Shown here in pieces: positions 7,275 to 19,200 of a DNA stretch of 36,947 bases; position 1 is the first letter of the stretch, and each line of letters begins with the position of its first letter. Source of the DNA: a virus. The stretch spans positions 1 through 36,947 of the IMG/VR virus record IMGVR_UViG_3300017719_000054; one strand, 5' to 3'. Both the position numbers and the translations under genes were made by a program. A model generated the notes under the pieces. The model was given only the letters and a program-made list of their open reading frames with translations, was not told the DNA's origin and searched no databases.

Positions 7275-10200
7275 TACAATTACGTTAACGTTTAAAGTCG
7301 CGGAAGATGGCAGTCTTAAGGCTATCTCTAAAGATGCGGAAAAAGCGGCAAGTAGTACTAATAAAGCCGCAGGTGCAGCAGGTAACTTTAATAAGCAACA
7401 AAAAGGAGTTGCGGGAGCGACTTCTAATAGTACCAAAGCATTCTCTAAAATGAATCAATCAATGGGCGGGAGCAATGGACTTGTAGCCGCCTATGCGGGT
7501 TTAGCCGCAAACATTTTTGCTCTTACTGCCGGCTTTGGAGCCCTCTCCAGAGCCGCTAGAGCTACCCAACTAGAACAAGGCTTGCTTGCAATGGGCGAGG
7601 CTTCTGGTTTGGCAATGCACACCCTATCTAGAGGTCTAGTAGAAGCTACTGGACACGCAATCAGTTTAGAAGAATCCATGAGATCAGTAGCACTAATTAC
7701 TAGTGCGGGAATTGATCCTGGAAGTATTGAACGTTTTGGTCAAGTTGCTAGAAAAGCAGCTACGGCTCTCGGTAGAGATGTACAAGATTCTATAAGTCGT
7801 TTAACACGTGGTGTAACTAAGCTAGAGCCTGAGCTTCTCGATGAATTAGGTATTATGGTTCGTCTAGATGAAGCCAGCAAGACTTATGCCGATAGTATAG
7901 GTAAGACAGTATCCGAACTTACAAACTTTGAAAAACGTCAAGCATTCTTAAACGCTACTCTTACCGAAGGTGAGGCAAAGTTTGGCGCACTTGGAGACAT
8001 TGATGTTAATCCCTTTGACAAACTCTCTGCGGCACTTCAAAATATAGCTAAATCAGGTATAGGTACACTTTCCAGCATGTTGGCACCAATCGTTGGATAT
8101 CTCTCGTCTTCTCCTATGGCTCTCGTAGGGGTACTAGCTCTTTTCGGGTCTACAATATCTGGTGTTGTTCTAGGCAGTTTGCACGAAATGGCAGAAGGTA
8201 CTAAAAAATTAGCAGTCAATCAAAGAGAGCACATGGCAAACCAAATGGATATTGCCGATGGAAACAATCGTGCTAGTAAGACTATGGAGACTTTTACTTC
8301 AAAAGTTAGAGATGGAAGTGTTGCTCAAGCAGATCTTGACTCTGTAATTATAGGACAAACTCAGTCCCAAAAAACAAATATTAGCCTAGAAAAAAGAGGA
8401 ATAATTAGTAAGAAAGAGCTGGCTAATCGATTAAAAATGTCTAGAATACAAACACAACTAGCTACTCAAGCATTGAATGAGCATAATTTAGCTCAGGTAC
8501 AAGACAGTGCTTCAACTGCTCAGCTTGCTTTTGCAAACGGTGATTTGTCTGGAGGATTTAAAGAGTTAAAAACTACGTTCTCTAAAGTAGGAACGACCAT
8601 GAAGACTGCTTTTAAAAACACTACAGGTTTAAGAACAGCTTTTAATGGTTTATCTATATCAGCAAAAGCTCTTGGAACTTCTTTAAAAGCAGTAGGCGCA
8701 GGTTTCATGGCAATGCTTGGGCCGCTAGGTCTTATATTCTCACTAGGCATGCTACTGGTTGATATGTTTAAAGCGATTTTCAATTTTTTCAAGTCGGATG
8801 CAACAAAAGAATTTGAGAAAAAAACAGAAGCACTGGCTTCTGCACAAGAAGAACTATCAAAAAACTTGAAAGAAGTTGATTCTGGTCTTGCCGATACTTC
8901 TCTAAAAATAACAACTCTTGCAGGAGCATACACTGCATTAGACAATACTTTATCGACTTTTATTAATAAATATAATGAACTTGCAAAGGCCACTGAAAAG
9001 GCAGGAAAGAGTCAAAAAGCACAATCTGAAGCACTCGTGAAGTTACTAAAATCTAGCGATACTTTGTCAAAAGGTTTTAAGGAACATGCAGCAGCTACAG
9101 GCGGCGTTGAAAAATCCTATAAAGCCTTTAATATACAGGCTATGGAGTTTTTAACTAAAGAAAAGAATAAAGCGGCAGCAATAAGAAATGTTGCTGAAAC
9201 AACAAAAACAGCTACAGATGCAATCTCTAAGTATATACAAAGTGCTAAAATAGATACTGCGATCGATGATGTCGTTGCGGGTGTGCAAGATATTAATAAA
9301 GCAATTTTTGAAGTAGGGAAGAATGGGCGTCTAGAGATAAAGGCGGTACTACTAGCAGATGAAAATGCAGGAAGACTTATATCAGAAAGCCTAACTGCAG
9401 ATCAAGCCTTAATACTTAATGTATCTGCAGAAAAGAAAGCCTTAGATGAGATACAGAAAGATACTAAAAAACGTAAAGAGAGTATCTTGAATCTTAAAAA
9501 AGAAGCAGACGGAATGGCCTGGTACAGTAAAGGCAGTCAAGCTCATAACGCTCTTCTTGCTCAAATGAAAGAAGAACAAAAACAGATTAATATAAACAAA
9601 AGAGAACAACAAGAAATAGCTAAAACTTTAGCTCCTGTTGTAGAAGAAAGACAAAATATACTTGAATTAGAACAAGCTCGCTTGGCTTTAGCAAAACAAA
9701 CTATTGAATCCGCCAAACTAGATACTAAAATTGCAAAAACTAGAAAAGCCAATACCCTATCTAGTATTAATGAGCAGATTGAAGCAACTAAAGCGTTAAA
9801 CACTGTTCAACTAGAAAATCAAAAAGGTCTAGTAGGTTTCTTAGAATCTGAACAACAAACTTTGTTACAGGCACAGAAAACTAGAGCCTTAACTAAAGAC
9901 GAGACTATGAGACTCTTAGATCTTGAGGTTCAAATTACTAAAGAGAAAAAAGAACAACTTTTATTAGAAATTGAATCAAAAGAAAACTCTTTGAGAGAAA
10001 ATCTTAAAAGAGAAAAGACTCGCTTAGCAATGGTACAAGAAGAGCAGAAAGTAGAGAAACAAATACTAAGCATAAGAAACAAAGCAGCTTCAGTAGGCAG
10101 AGAAGAACTAAAAATAAGAGTAGATTTAGCAAAACTAGAGCAACGAAATAATAATAGAGCAGCTCAGTTAAATGGTAAATTGCTACCTTCTCAAATTGCT

Positions 10201-12582
10201 TCAATCGAGCTAGATAGTAAAGTATTAAAAGATAAAATACTGTTTATGAAAGCAGATGCTTCCAATAAAATTACTGGTATTAAAATGGAGAAAACATTAC
10301 TCCAAGCTAAACTAGCAGTATTACGCGAAGAAATGAATATTATTAATGCTAAGAGAAGCAGTGATAATCAAATAAATACTTCAGATTTAGACTCTTTAAT
10401 CGCCTCATTGGATGGTGGCAATAGCGTATTTGAACAACAAGTTGTAAACGTAAGAAATGAACTTGCATTAGGCTTAGGACTAATGCTTGAACAGGTACAA
10501 ACTACAGATATACAAGCAATGAAAGATGCGGAAAGATTGAGTATCTTAGTAAAACAAAAAGAAGAAAGTTTAGATGTATTAAGTACTATTGAAGCCATGA
10601 CAGGGGAATTGAAAAAACAATCAGAACTGGGCACAGAGCTTGCAAACATTAAAAATACTGGATTAGATGGCAATATTATAAACTTAGATAAAGCGTTCAA
10701 AGTAGCAGAAACAGCTCGTAAAAACTCAGTTGAATTTGCAAAACAAGAGTTCGCTCTACTAAAAACAAGAATAGAGGCTGAAGAGTCTTTGTTAGATGCT
10801 AAGTATGCACTATTGAAAGCTGAAATGAGCAAAGACGGTAATATAGATACTAATGAAGCATCGGTTCTTACTGCTTTATCTGCTGCTAATGCTAAACTTA
10901 AAGATCTTAACTCTGAAAAGATGAAAACTTTAAAAATGGAGTTAGGAGTTATTGAAGCACGTTCTAAATTAGATTCTAAGCAAGCCATTTATGATGCAGG
11001 TAAAGAAGGTGGCGGCGTAGCAGCTATAAAAGCTATTATGGCTCGTAGACAAGGCAAAGCTGAATTACCTGAAGGTAGTCAAGACAAAAATAAGGGAGAA
11101 ATAGTAACAGCTACTCAAGCAGTAGCCGCAGTAGATTCTTCTATGCAAGCTGCTATACAAGCTCTTATCCAGGAACTAACAGTTCCAAAGGCTAATTTAA
11201 GTAATATAGATAGTAATGTTGCAAAAATTGCAGCAGGTGGCCCTGGAGGATCTGGTACTGGAGGCAGTACTAATACTTCTAGTACTTCCACCCCCGGTAC
11301 AGGCCCAGAATTTAAGAAGAAGCCTGGAGAAGCGGGTAGTGTTTACACGCCTACAGATGTGCCAACTACGCCTAAAGCAGGTTTATCTATCTCTGATTCC
11401 GAAATTAAAGCTGGGATAGCAGCAGGAAGCGCTGTAGACATGTCAGTAGATAAGCCTAGCGTAGATATTAGTGTGCCTAAGCCGTCAATCTCAGAAGGTG
11501 CAGGCAACGCTACAGAAGGAACGGAAAGCGCTGCTTCTGGTGCTTCAGAATCTTTAAATAATACAAAAGTTACTATAGATGAAGTTAGAGCAGCAACCGC
11601 AGGTTTTGCAGCAGATATGGCTAAGTTAGGTCCTGAAGGTGAAATTATCGGTCAATTTGTAATGGGTATGGATAGTGTAATGGGAGCCTTCCAAAACTAT
11701 GGTACCGCCCTATCCGAAATAGAGGCTGTTGAAGGTAGTTCTGCCTATAATCATGAAAAAAGAATTGCTATGGCTGATGCAGCTGCGGCAGGTATTGCAG
11801 CAACTCAGCAGATGGTTGCCGCTGCTTCAGCACATAAAGTTCAGGCTATAGATAAAGAAATAGAAGCAGAGAAAAAGAGAGACGGATATTCAGCAGCTAG
11901 TGTAGCAAAAATTAGAGCCTTAGAGAAAAAGAAAGAAGCTACAAAGAGAAAAGCATTTGAAAATCAAAAGAAATTGCAAATGGCCGCCGTAGTAGCAGCT
12001 ACCGCATCTTCTATTATGACAGCTTTAGGAGCACCTCCCTACGGTTTAGGCCCTATCTTCGGTTCACCTATGGCGGCTTTTGCAGCGGTCACCGGTGCTA
12101 TTCAGTTAGCTACTATTGCTAAAACTTCTTATAATGGGGGAGGAGGCTCAGCACCTTCAGCACCTGGTAAGATCTCTGCAGGCCAAAGAACCAATACGGT
12201 AGACTTAGCAAAAGGTAAAAATGCCGCGGGAGAGTTAGCATATACTCGAGGTCAGATGGGTGCTGGAAACATGACTAACTTCCGTACTGCGTTTACAGGT
12301 TACAAACATAGAGCTCAAGGAGGTTACATTGTAGGAGAGCAGGGTCCAGAGTTATTTATGCCAGAGACTCCAGGTACAATAGTACCTGCAGATGAAACAG
12401 AAGATATGGCAGGCGGCGCTCCAGTAAATGTAAACTTCTCAATACAAACAATCGACTCCAGTACTATGCAAGAGACTTTGCAAGGACAGAGAGCAAATAT
12501 TATCAGTATGATTCGAGAGGCTGCACATACAAATGGGGAGCAGTTTTTGGAAGATATTGATCTAAGTGAGGTTGAATACTAA
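7264..12582 (+). CDS. tape measure protein
   Basis: The 1772-residue protein sets tail length and is carried inside the tube. The N-terminus has the Ala/Gly-rich helix typical of tape measures (GLVAAYAGLAANIFALTAG, residues ~75-95). Two hydrophobic segments lie at about 285-306 and 480-505 and could insert in the host membrane during DNA entry. A very long Lys/Glu-rich helical region spans about 520-1220, followed by a Gly/Ser/Thr/Pro-rich linker. A third hydrophobic part lies at about 1571-1626. The C-terminal GGYIVGEQGPELFMPETPGTI (from residue ~1687) is the classic tape measure ending. The start is GTG 7264, overlapping the previous stop by 11 nt with a weak ribosome site. No peptidase or lysozyme domain was recognised. 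At about 0.15 nm per residue the tail would be roughly 260 nm. Confidence 0.92.
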   Translation: MAGDTITLTFKVAEDGSLKAISKDAEKAASSTNKAAGAAGNFNKQQKGVAGATSNSTKAFSKMNQSMGGSNGLVAAYAGLAANIFALTAGFGALSRAARATQLEQGLLAMGEASGLAMHTLSRGLVEATGHAISLEESMRSVALITSAGIDPGSIERFGQVARKAATALGRDVQDSISRLTRGVTKLEPELLDELGIMVRLDEASKTYADSIGKTVSELTNFEKRQAFLNATLTEGEAKFGALGDIDVNPFDKLSAALQNIAKSGIGTLSSMLAPIVGYLSSSPMALVGVLALFGSTISGVVLGSLHEMAEGTKKLAVNQREHMANQMDIADGNNRASKTMETFTSKVRDGSVAQADLDSVIIGQTQSQKTNISLEKRGIISKKELANRLKMSRIQTQLATQALNEHNLAQVQDSASTAQLAFANGDLSGGFKELKTTFSKVGTTMKTAFKNTTGLRTAFNGLSISAKALGTSLKAVGAGFMAMLGPLGLIFSLGMLLVDMFKAIFNFFKSDATKEFEKKTEALASAQEELSKNLKEVDSGLADTSLKITTLAGAYTALDNTLSTFINKYNELAKATEKAGKSQKAQSEALVKLLKSSDTLSKGFKEHAAATGGVEKSYKAFNIQAMEFLTKEKNKAAAIRNVAETTKTATDAISKYIQSAKIDTAIDDVVAGVQDINKAIFEVGKNGRLEIKAVLLADENAGRLISESLTADQALILNVSAEKKALDEIQKDTKKRKESILNLKKEADGMAWYSKGSQAHNALLAQMKEEQKQININKREQQEIAKTLAPVVEERQNILELEQARLALAKQTIESAKLDTKIAKTRKANTLSSINEQIEATKALNTVQLENQKGLVGFLESEQQTLLQAQKTRALTKDETMRLLDLEVQITKEKKEQLLLEIESKENSLRENLKREKTRLAMVQEEQKVEKQILSIRNKAASVGREELKIRVDLAKLEQRNNNRAAQLNGKLLPSQIASIELDSKVLKDKILFMKADASNKITGIKMEKTLLQAKLAVLREEMNIINAKRSSDNQINTSDLDSLIASLDGGNSVFEQQVVNVRNELALGLGLMLEQVQTTDIQAMKDAERLSILVKQKEESLDVLSTIEAMTGELKKQSELGTELANIKNTGLDGNIINLDKAFKVAETARKNSVEFAKQEFALLKTRIEAEESLLDAKYALLKAEMSKDGNIDTNEASVLTALSAANAKLKDLNSEKMKTLKMELGVIEARSKLDSKQAIYDAGKEGGGVAAIKAIMARRQGKAELPEGSQDKNKGEIVTATQAVAAVDSSMQAAIQALIQELTVPKANLSNIDSNVAKIAAGGPGGSGTGGSTNTSSTSTPGTGPEFKKKPGEAGSVYTPTDVPTTPKAGLSISDSEIKAGIAAGSAVDMSVDKPSVDISVPKPSISEGAGNATEGTESAASGASESLNNTKVTIDEVRAATAGFAADMAKLGPEGEIIGQFVMGMDSVMGAFQNYGTALSEIEAVEGSSAYNHEKRIAMADAAAAGIAATQQMVAAASAHKVQAIDKEIEAEKKRDGYSAASVAKIRALEKKKEATKRKAFENQKKLQMAAVVAATASSIMTALGAPPYGLGPIFGSPMAAFAAVTGAIQLATIAKTSYNGGGGSAPSAPGKISAGQRTNTVDLAKGKNAAGELAYTRGQMGAGNMTNFRTAFTGYKHRAQGGYIVGEQGPELFMPETPGTIVPADETEDMAGGAPVNVNFSIQTIDSSTMQETLQGQRANIISMIREAAHTNGEQFLEDIDLSEVEY

Positions 12583-13274
12583 TGGCTGTTAATAAATATT
12601 TACCGACCCCCGATAATGGGTTCTCAGATGCAGGCTCCTATGTAGGAAGCTCTTCAGCCGATTACAATGGACCAGGCTTTGCATCTCTTAAAATTACTTC
12701 TAACCAACCCGTTATGAATAATAGAACAAATGGCGGGCTTCTAGTAAGACGAGTGAAAGCTTACCAAAAGTGGGAACTAGGCATACAATATAACTCTTTA
12801 TCTAAAGAAGAGTTTTTGGCAGTACACTCTTTTATATTAGAAAGACAGCAAACTCTAGAGCCTTTCTTTGTAGAGTTGCCTCAGTTTTCAGGAAACTCTA
12901 AAGATATACAAGAGGACGCCTCAGCAGGCGAAAGGCAGCTACTTATATCTAATGATAGCGGAATCAAAGTTGGAGATATGTTCACCATCAACGATCCTAA
13001 TAAGGTTACTCATAAGAAAGCATACCAAGTTGTTCGAGTAGAAAGAAATGGAGCAACTGGAGATTATACAAATAATACGGCAACTAGCCCTGCCGCGGGT
13101 AGGTGTAGATTAACTTTCTCACCCGCTCTACAAAAAGATGTTGAAAGTACTAATTCATCTGTAAACTTTAATGCAAAGGTTCAAGCAATACCTTCAGCAG
13201 ACACAATACAATACACAATAGATAAAAACGGATTATATAAATTTTCCTTAAAGCTTGAGGAGGCTTGTTACTAA
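12582..13274 (+). CDS. distal tail protein, lambda gpM-like
   Basis: This 230-residue protein sits between the tape measure and the tail-tip giant. The N-terminal part has the minor tail protein M pattern: a strand with VRRVKAYQKWELGIQYNSLS, a helix FLAVHSFILERQ, and PFFVELPQF. In lambda gpM links the tube end to the tip complex. A second part after residue ~105 (ASAGERQLLISNDSGIKVGDMFTI) reads as an inserted beta domain with a KVGD motif. The final strands (NGLYKFSLKLEEACY) close the first domain. The size is about twice lambda gpM (109 residues) because of the insertion. The ATG overlaps the tape measure stop (TAATG). Confidence 0.7.
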   Translation: MAVNKYLPTPDNGFSDAGSYVGSSSADYNGPGFASLKITSNQPVMNNRTNGGLLVRRVKAYQKWELGIQYNSLSKEEFLAVHSFILERQQTLEPFFVELPQFSGNSKDIQEDASAGERQLLISNDSGIKVGDMFTINDPNKVTHKKAYQVVRVERNGATGDYTNNTATSPAAGRCRLTFSPALQKDVESTNSSVNFNAKVQAIPSADTIQYTIDKNGLYKFSLKLEEACY

Positions 13275-13276
13275 AA

Positions 13277-16200
13277 ATGGCATTACGAAATCTAAATTCA
13301 GCACTAAAGGCAGCTCTATTAAAAGATGATGAGTTCATCTTAGCGCACCTAATAAAATTTGAAAAACCTAAACAAGGCTCTAGCACTAGTACTAATGCTG
13401 TTGATTATGTGTACATGACAGATGCGCCGTTCCCTCTAACTTTAGACGATCAAATATATATTCCTAGTAATATTATGAATATAGGTATGGTTAGAGAGAA
13501 TATCGAGGCTAAGGCTAGCACTATGTCTATTAAATTAGCTTCGAGTGCTTTGGGTACTTCTTTTGTAGATGATATTACATTTACGGCTAGCTATATTCAA
13601 ATTCCAGATAACTGGTCTGTTTTGGGCTTTAAGGAAGGAGATGTTATTACATTTACTCCTGGCTCCGGGACGGGACATGGCAATTCGGATTTAGAGTTTA
13701 GAATTGATAGTATATCTGAAAGTGCAGAAGGTAAAGAAGATCGTGCCCAAGGAACAGTTGTATCAGGAACTTTATCTACAGAGACAAAAAACTATAAAGT
13801 TTCTACAGATAATCCACAACTTAATTCATTACTTATAGATAGAACTTCCGATGGTTATGCAACTTATATTCACAGAGAGATAACAGTTTATAGAGCTTAT
13901 CTAGATCCTCAGACTGGTGCTTATATTGGTAACGCAGATAAAGAACTATACGATAATGATGGTGAACCAATAAGTAATCCTTTTATACTATTTAAAGGGA
14001 ATATCGCAAATGCTAATTTAGTAGAGAATGCTACTTCCGGAAGTACCGTCACTTGGTCTATTACAGATCACTGGGGTGACTTTGTAAGAATAAACGGCAG
14101 ACAAACTTCGGATGCTTCTCACAGAGCTTTAGATAGTTCAGGTAGGTCTGTAGTAGAGCATCTACCTAACCCTTTATATGAAGATGACTATGCATTTGAA
14201 CATGCTGAGAAGTCTCTGAATGCTATGGCGACTTATATTCGCCAAGAGCAGAGAACCACTAAAAAGTGGGGTAAGTGGGCAAAGAAAATTACTGGGGGTA
14301 AAAAGACAGTAACATATTGGGCAGATGTACCTGTTCCTGTAGAACTAAACTTTAACCTTGCTGCAAAATTCATACCTGTAGTCTATGGCATGTCTAAAGT
14401 TAAGGGAAATACCTTTTTCATTGATACAGGTAAAGATGATTCCACTACTACAGATATTGATGAGAATACTTATATATACCAGGCTCAAGCGCTTTGTGAG
14501 GGCCCAATTGCAGGTATTTATGATATCCATATTCAAGGGGATACAGTACTATGTACGGATAATGTAGATTATGGTAGAAGACAGCCTGAAGAAGACACAG
14601 AAGCGGGAGACGAACTACCTACTTGCTATGGTAATGCTAAAGCGGGTAAAATACTTAATGGTTATACTACTATTAGTTTCTCAGATGCTGACCGTTATGA
14701 TATTTTAAGTACTCCTGAAGAAGATGCAGAATTAGTCAATAGATCGGCAAAGCTAGATACAAAAGGTTTAGGAAGACATAGATTTTTTGGGGGGGTTGAT
14801 ACGCCTGTAAACGAACCTGATAACCCTACTGTATTAACGTCCTCTGCTTTTAGAGGTGTAGGAGCTAATCAAAGTATACGACTTCTTAAACCAAATGAAA
14901 TTATTTTTGACGTATTTACTGGTACCTCTGATCAACGCGGTTCAGATCGATTAGCGACTATTTCTGCCGAAGGTGGTTTTAAAATTCAAAATGACTTCTA
15001 TAGAGGCGCAGAAGGTAACTATAGTCCGTACTACTGGACAACCTCTCATAGAGCCCTGGATACCGCCTATGTAGTATCTCGAACAACTTTGGCAGCAAAT
15101 GCCTCTTCTTTACCTGAGATAGAGTATGTTGTAAAGGGTAAGTTTATTAACTGTTTCAACTATGACGGTAGTTTATCCCCTTATGAGGGAGAGTCTGAGA
15201 TCTCTACTTGGAAGAGATACGATGCTGTTGATGTGTATGACCTTAATGACAATAAACTCAACAGTGGCGTATACAGAATTGCAGAAATTTTTGATATAGA
15301 TAAAGTAAAAGCCCAGCAAGTAAGATCATCTAGTCAATCAGGTGTTGGCACACAAAAACGTTTCTTAGTTCATGATACGTCTAGACTTCTTGCCGATATA
15401 GGTGAAGAAAAAGAGGTTTACTTTAAGAAATCTGGAGCAACTGAAAAAGTTTATTGTAGCACCTATAGAAACTCTGTAAAAAGAGGGGCAAGTAGTACAA
15501 TTACTTTAACCCCTGTTCCTTCTATGACTACGTCTAACTTCAAAAATACTGCAAGACGTAGATCCGGGAAAAGCTATATTGGCGGAGATAGTGAAAATAG
15601 CTTTACAGTAACCTATTCGGCAAGTAGTTCAAATGCCGCAGTAGGTGATGAAATGGCTTCTAATAGTACTCAGTACTATCCTATTACATTTAAAAAACCA
15701 AATTCTAACAGTAATTTTAATACTACTATTATGTGTAAGTCTGGTACCCGTACCTTATCGGGAGGAACTTATACGCATAAAATAATAGTAGACTACTGGC
15801 CCTCTGCGGAAACCTTTAAGAAAATTAAAAAGCATGGAGGTGCCGCATACTTCACAAACTTTGTATCAGCAGGTAGCCAAAATGTTTCAGAGATTGAAGC
15901 AGAGCAAGTATTAAGCCTAAATATAGCAGACAAGCCTGATAGAGTGATAAGAGTAGAGAAAGTGATAACCACTTCTAGCTCGAATAAAGTTATTCAGCTA
16001 AATGAAAGTGCTAAACGGGTAGAGAATACTTCAACAGTTGCAGCATATGAAGATGATATTCTTAACGATTTAAGAGTTTCTTTAAACCCTTCAATTCAAT
16101 TACTAGACTTTTTGACAAGTAAAAGATATGGTAAAGGTCTAGATTTAGATACAGATATTGATTTAGATTCTTTCTTACAAGCTGCTAGAGACTGTGACGA

Positions 16201-19200
16201 AAGATCGGAAATTTCTATAGTTGTAACAGGTACCCGCACTCCTTCTAGTATTGGTATAGGTTCTCTATGGAAAAGAGAATACTCTAATAATGTAACATTT
16301 ACGGGTAAGGTTAAAAGATTAACACCTATACAGTTTGAAGGATCTAGTTATACTCAAATTGACTTTGAAGACTGTACAGGTAAATTTGTAAGAAGATGGA
16401 AGCCTTATGCCTCTTATGTTGTAGGCGATTTAGTATATGATGGTCACGCTATTTACAGAGTTAACTCGGCATTTGCTGTAGGAGGTTCTTTTGATGATAC
16501 TGACAGTGATTCTCACGATGACCTACAAAGCAACTCTACAGAAATTTGGCATGAAGCTGAAGATGAAAGCGGAAATCTTACATCAGCCTCTTTATCAAAA
16601 ATAACTGGATCTGGTTCTTTAAGTATTTTATATCCTTATGTAGAAGATGATTCCACACATAAAGCACAAGGCCCAATCGCTAATCCAGTTATAAGATCTT
16701 GGAATGGTACAGATTTTAGTGCTCCAGGATATTCTCTATATGATTGTGATGATATTGACTACTGGGCACTACAAGGTTGGAATGACGCAAATCAATATAA
16801 TGTAACACGTCACCAGTGTTCAATGAATATTGATACATCTGAATCTCTGTTTGAAACTGTTAACTTAATGCTTAAGCAGTTTAATGGTCTGTTAACTTAT
16901 ACTAACGGCAAATATTCTTTGTCTGTTAAAAAAGCAGTTCCGGATACTCTAGATACTATAGTTGTTGATAATGATACTTATACACCTGCTCAGATTCATA
17001 AAGATGATATTATTGGAGAATTAAAGATAGAAGGTAAGGCAGTAAAAGATACCTTTAATACTGTAACTACAAGAGTATCTGATCCCGCCCAGAAGTTTAA
17101 CAATACAGATATTACTTTCTTCGACTCCAATTACATAGAGCAAGATAGGGGTATACCGAAAAGTGCAAATATTGCGTACCCTGGTATTATAAATTACTAT
17201 AATGCAAGAATTAATATCAAACAAGAATTGGATAGATCAAGAGCAGGTCTTACTGTATCCTTTACCACCAAGCCTTCTGCTATTTTGTTAAAAGCAGGTG
17301 ATTTTATACAACTAACACACCCTGAATTCGGCTTGACAAATAAAACTTTTAGAATTACCTCATTGAGTCTAAAATCAGACGGTCTTGTAACGATAGCAGC
17401 CCAAGAACACGATTCTTCTACTTATATATTAAAAGGGCTAGACAGAGGTACTGAACTCATAGCTACAAATGATAGTAGTGGAAGATTACCTGCTCGTGTA
17501 GGAGCTCCACCCGTTTTAGCCACAACAACTAACAACGAGGGCCAAACAGTATTAGATCTACCTAATATTGTTACTTCTTTGCCTCAGCAAATGATAATTA
17601 AGTGGTCCCATGCTGATACATATGACCCTTCTACCTATGCGGTAGAGGTGTGGAGACATTCATCTGAAACAAATAACGTTCTTGCAAATGCAACCAAACT
17701 GGGCGCATCTCATGGTACAGAATTTTTGGACAGTCATGGACAAGAAGACGACGGATTTAATTTCTACTACTACTTGCGTTATATAGTAACAGGTACAAAA
17801 GTAAATGCTTCAGAACCTTCAAGAATGTACTCAGACTTTACACAAGTTATTGAAGCAGACATGACTCCTTTGAATGCGGAGAACGTAAAATATACAGGTA
17901 CAGGAACTCCTACTATTCAGAGTCTAATGCCTAATGAAGCAGGTGCAGATAATACTACTAGTCAGGTCAATGATGGAGTTACTATTGATGGTGCTGGTGG
18001 TGGTTTTGTGCTTGACGAAAACGGACATATTAAATCCAATGGCAGAATCTCAGAGCAAGTAAATAGTGCAGGAGAATCAGGCTTCTTCTTAGGCTATAAT
18101 GCAGATGCTATGGAAGACGAAAATGGAGTTGCTCAAGGAGCTTATACTTTCGGTGTAGGCGACCAGACAAATAATTTAATTTGGGATGGTGAAGAATTAA
18201 GTGTAACAGGAAACATTGATGCTACAAGTATGACTCTTGACAGTAGTATTGAAATTGGGCGCACTAATTTAGATAGTACAGTAACAACGCAGTTAGATCT
18301 AGCAGTAAGTGCTTCACAATCTACAACAGGTTTAGCTCTTTTATTAAATCAGAATGCAGCAGGTTCAGCAAATGCGGGAGAAGCTTCCTTAGTTGCTGTT
18401 GATGGCGATGGTAATGCAAGAAATGATGTAGATGGATTTATTGAATGGAACGGAGACAGAGTTACTGTTCCTCATGATAGCTATCAAAATACTACTATCT
18501 TAACAGATGTTGCGGGCAAAAAAGGCTTTATCGCTTTTGATGTAAATAAGTCAAAACCTTTTGATCTTGGAAGTACTTACGGAAAAACAAGCGTTGCCTT
18601 TGTATATAAACAAGGAGATCAGTGGTACTATGATAATAATGGAAATACAGTAGCAGGTGTTGTAGAGTGGGCTCCTGGAACTTTGATGGGTACAGAAGCT
18701 GGTACTACAAGTACTCCGGCACGTATATTAGCAATCGGATACTTACAAACAAAAACCGCTTCTGCAGATAGTATCCTTAAAGGAGGACTATTTGCAACCC
18801 CTGTAGATATTGATCTAGCCTCTATGCCTTCTGATGAAATTAATTCAGGTACTATTGCAGGGATTAAAATTACTCATAATTCTATCGAATCTAGTAACTT
18901 TAGTACGGGCACACAAGGAAATGGATTTAAAATTCAATCAGATGGTAGTATGGAAGCAAGCTCTGGTACTTTCCGAGGAAATCTAGATGCTAGCACTTTG
19001 ACACTTGATGAGAGTATTACTATTGGAGCATCCAACTTACCATCTGCTATTGTATCTGGAGCAGCGGCAGGCGCAACAGCTCTCGAGCAAGCCAAAGAAA
19101 TGCAAAGTAATACAGATAACTTAATTGTTACTCCTGTTTTTACAGAATTCAATGAATCTCAAGGAGATTGGACAAGCACTACCACGAGTGTTGTAGAACT

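Noticed and set aside
10368-10988. 206-codon open frame on the minus strand inside the tape measure
   Set aside because: It is a shadow of the strongly coding plus strand, with Leu/Ser-rich composition, no ribosome binding site and no recognisable motif. The same holds for open frames at 3078-3473, 8520-8993 and 20485-20895.
13265-13276. TTG at 13265 as the start of the giant protein
   Set aside because: It is only 1 nt behind AGGAGG, too close to serve. ATG 13277 at 13 nt is better and begins MALRNL, a more natural opening.
17333-17338. TTGACA inside the J-like region as a promoter
   Set aside because: There is no TATAAT-like hexamer at 16-18 nt and it lies within coding sequence.
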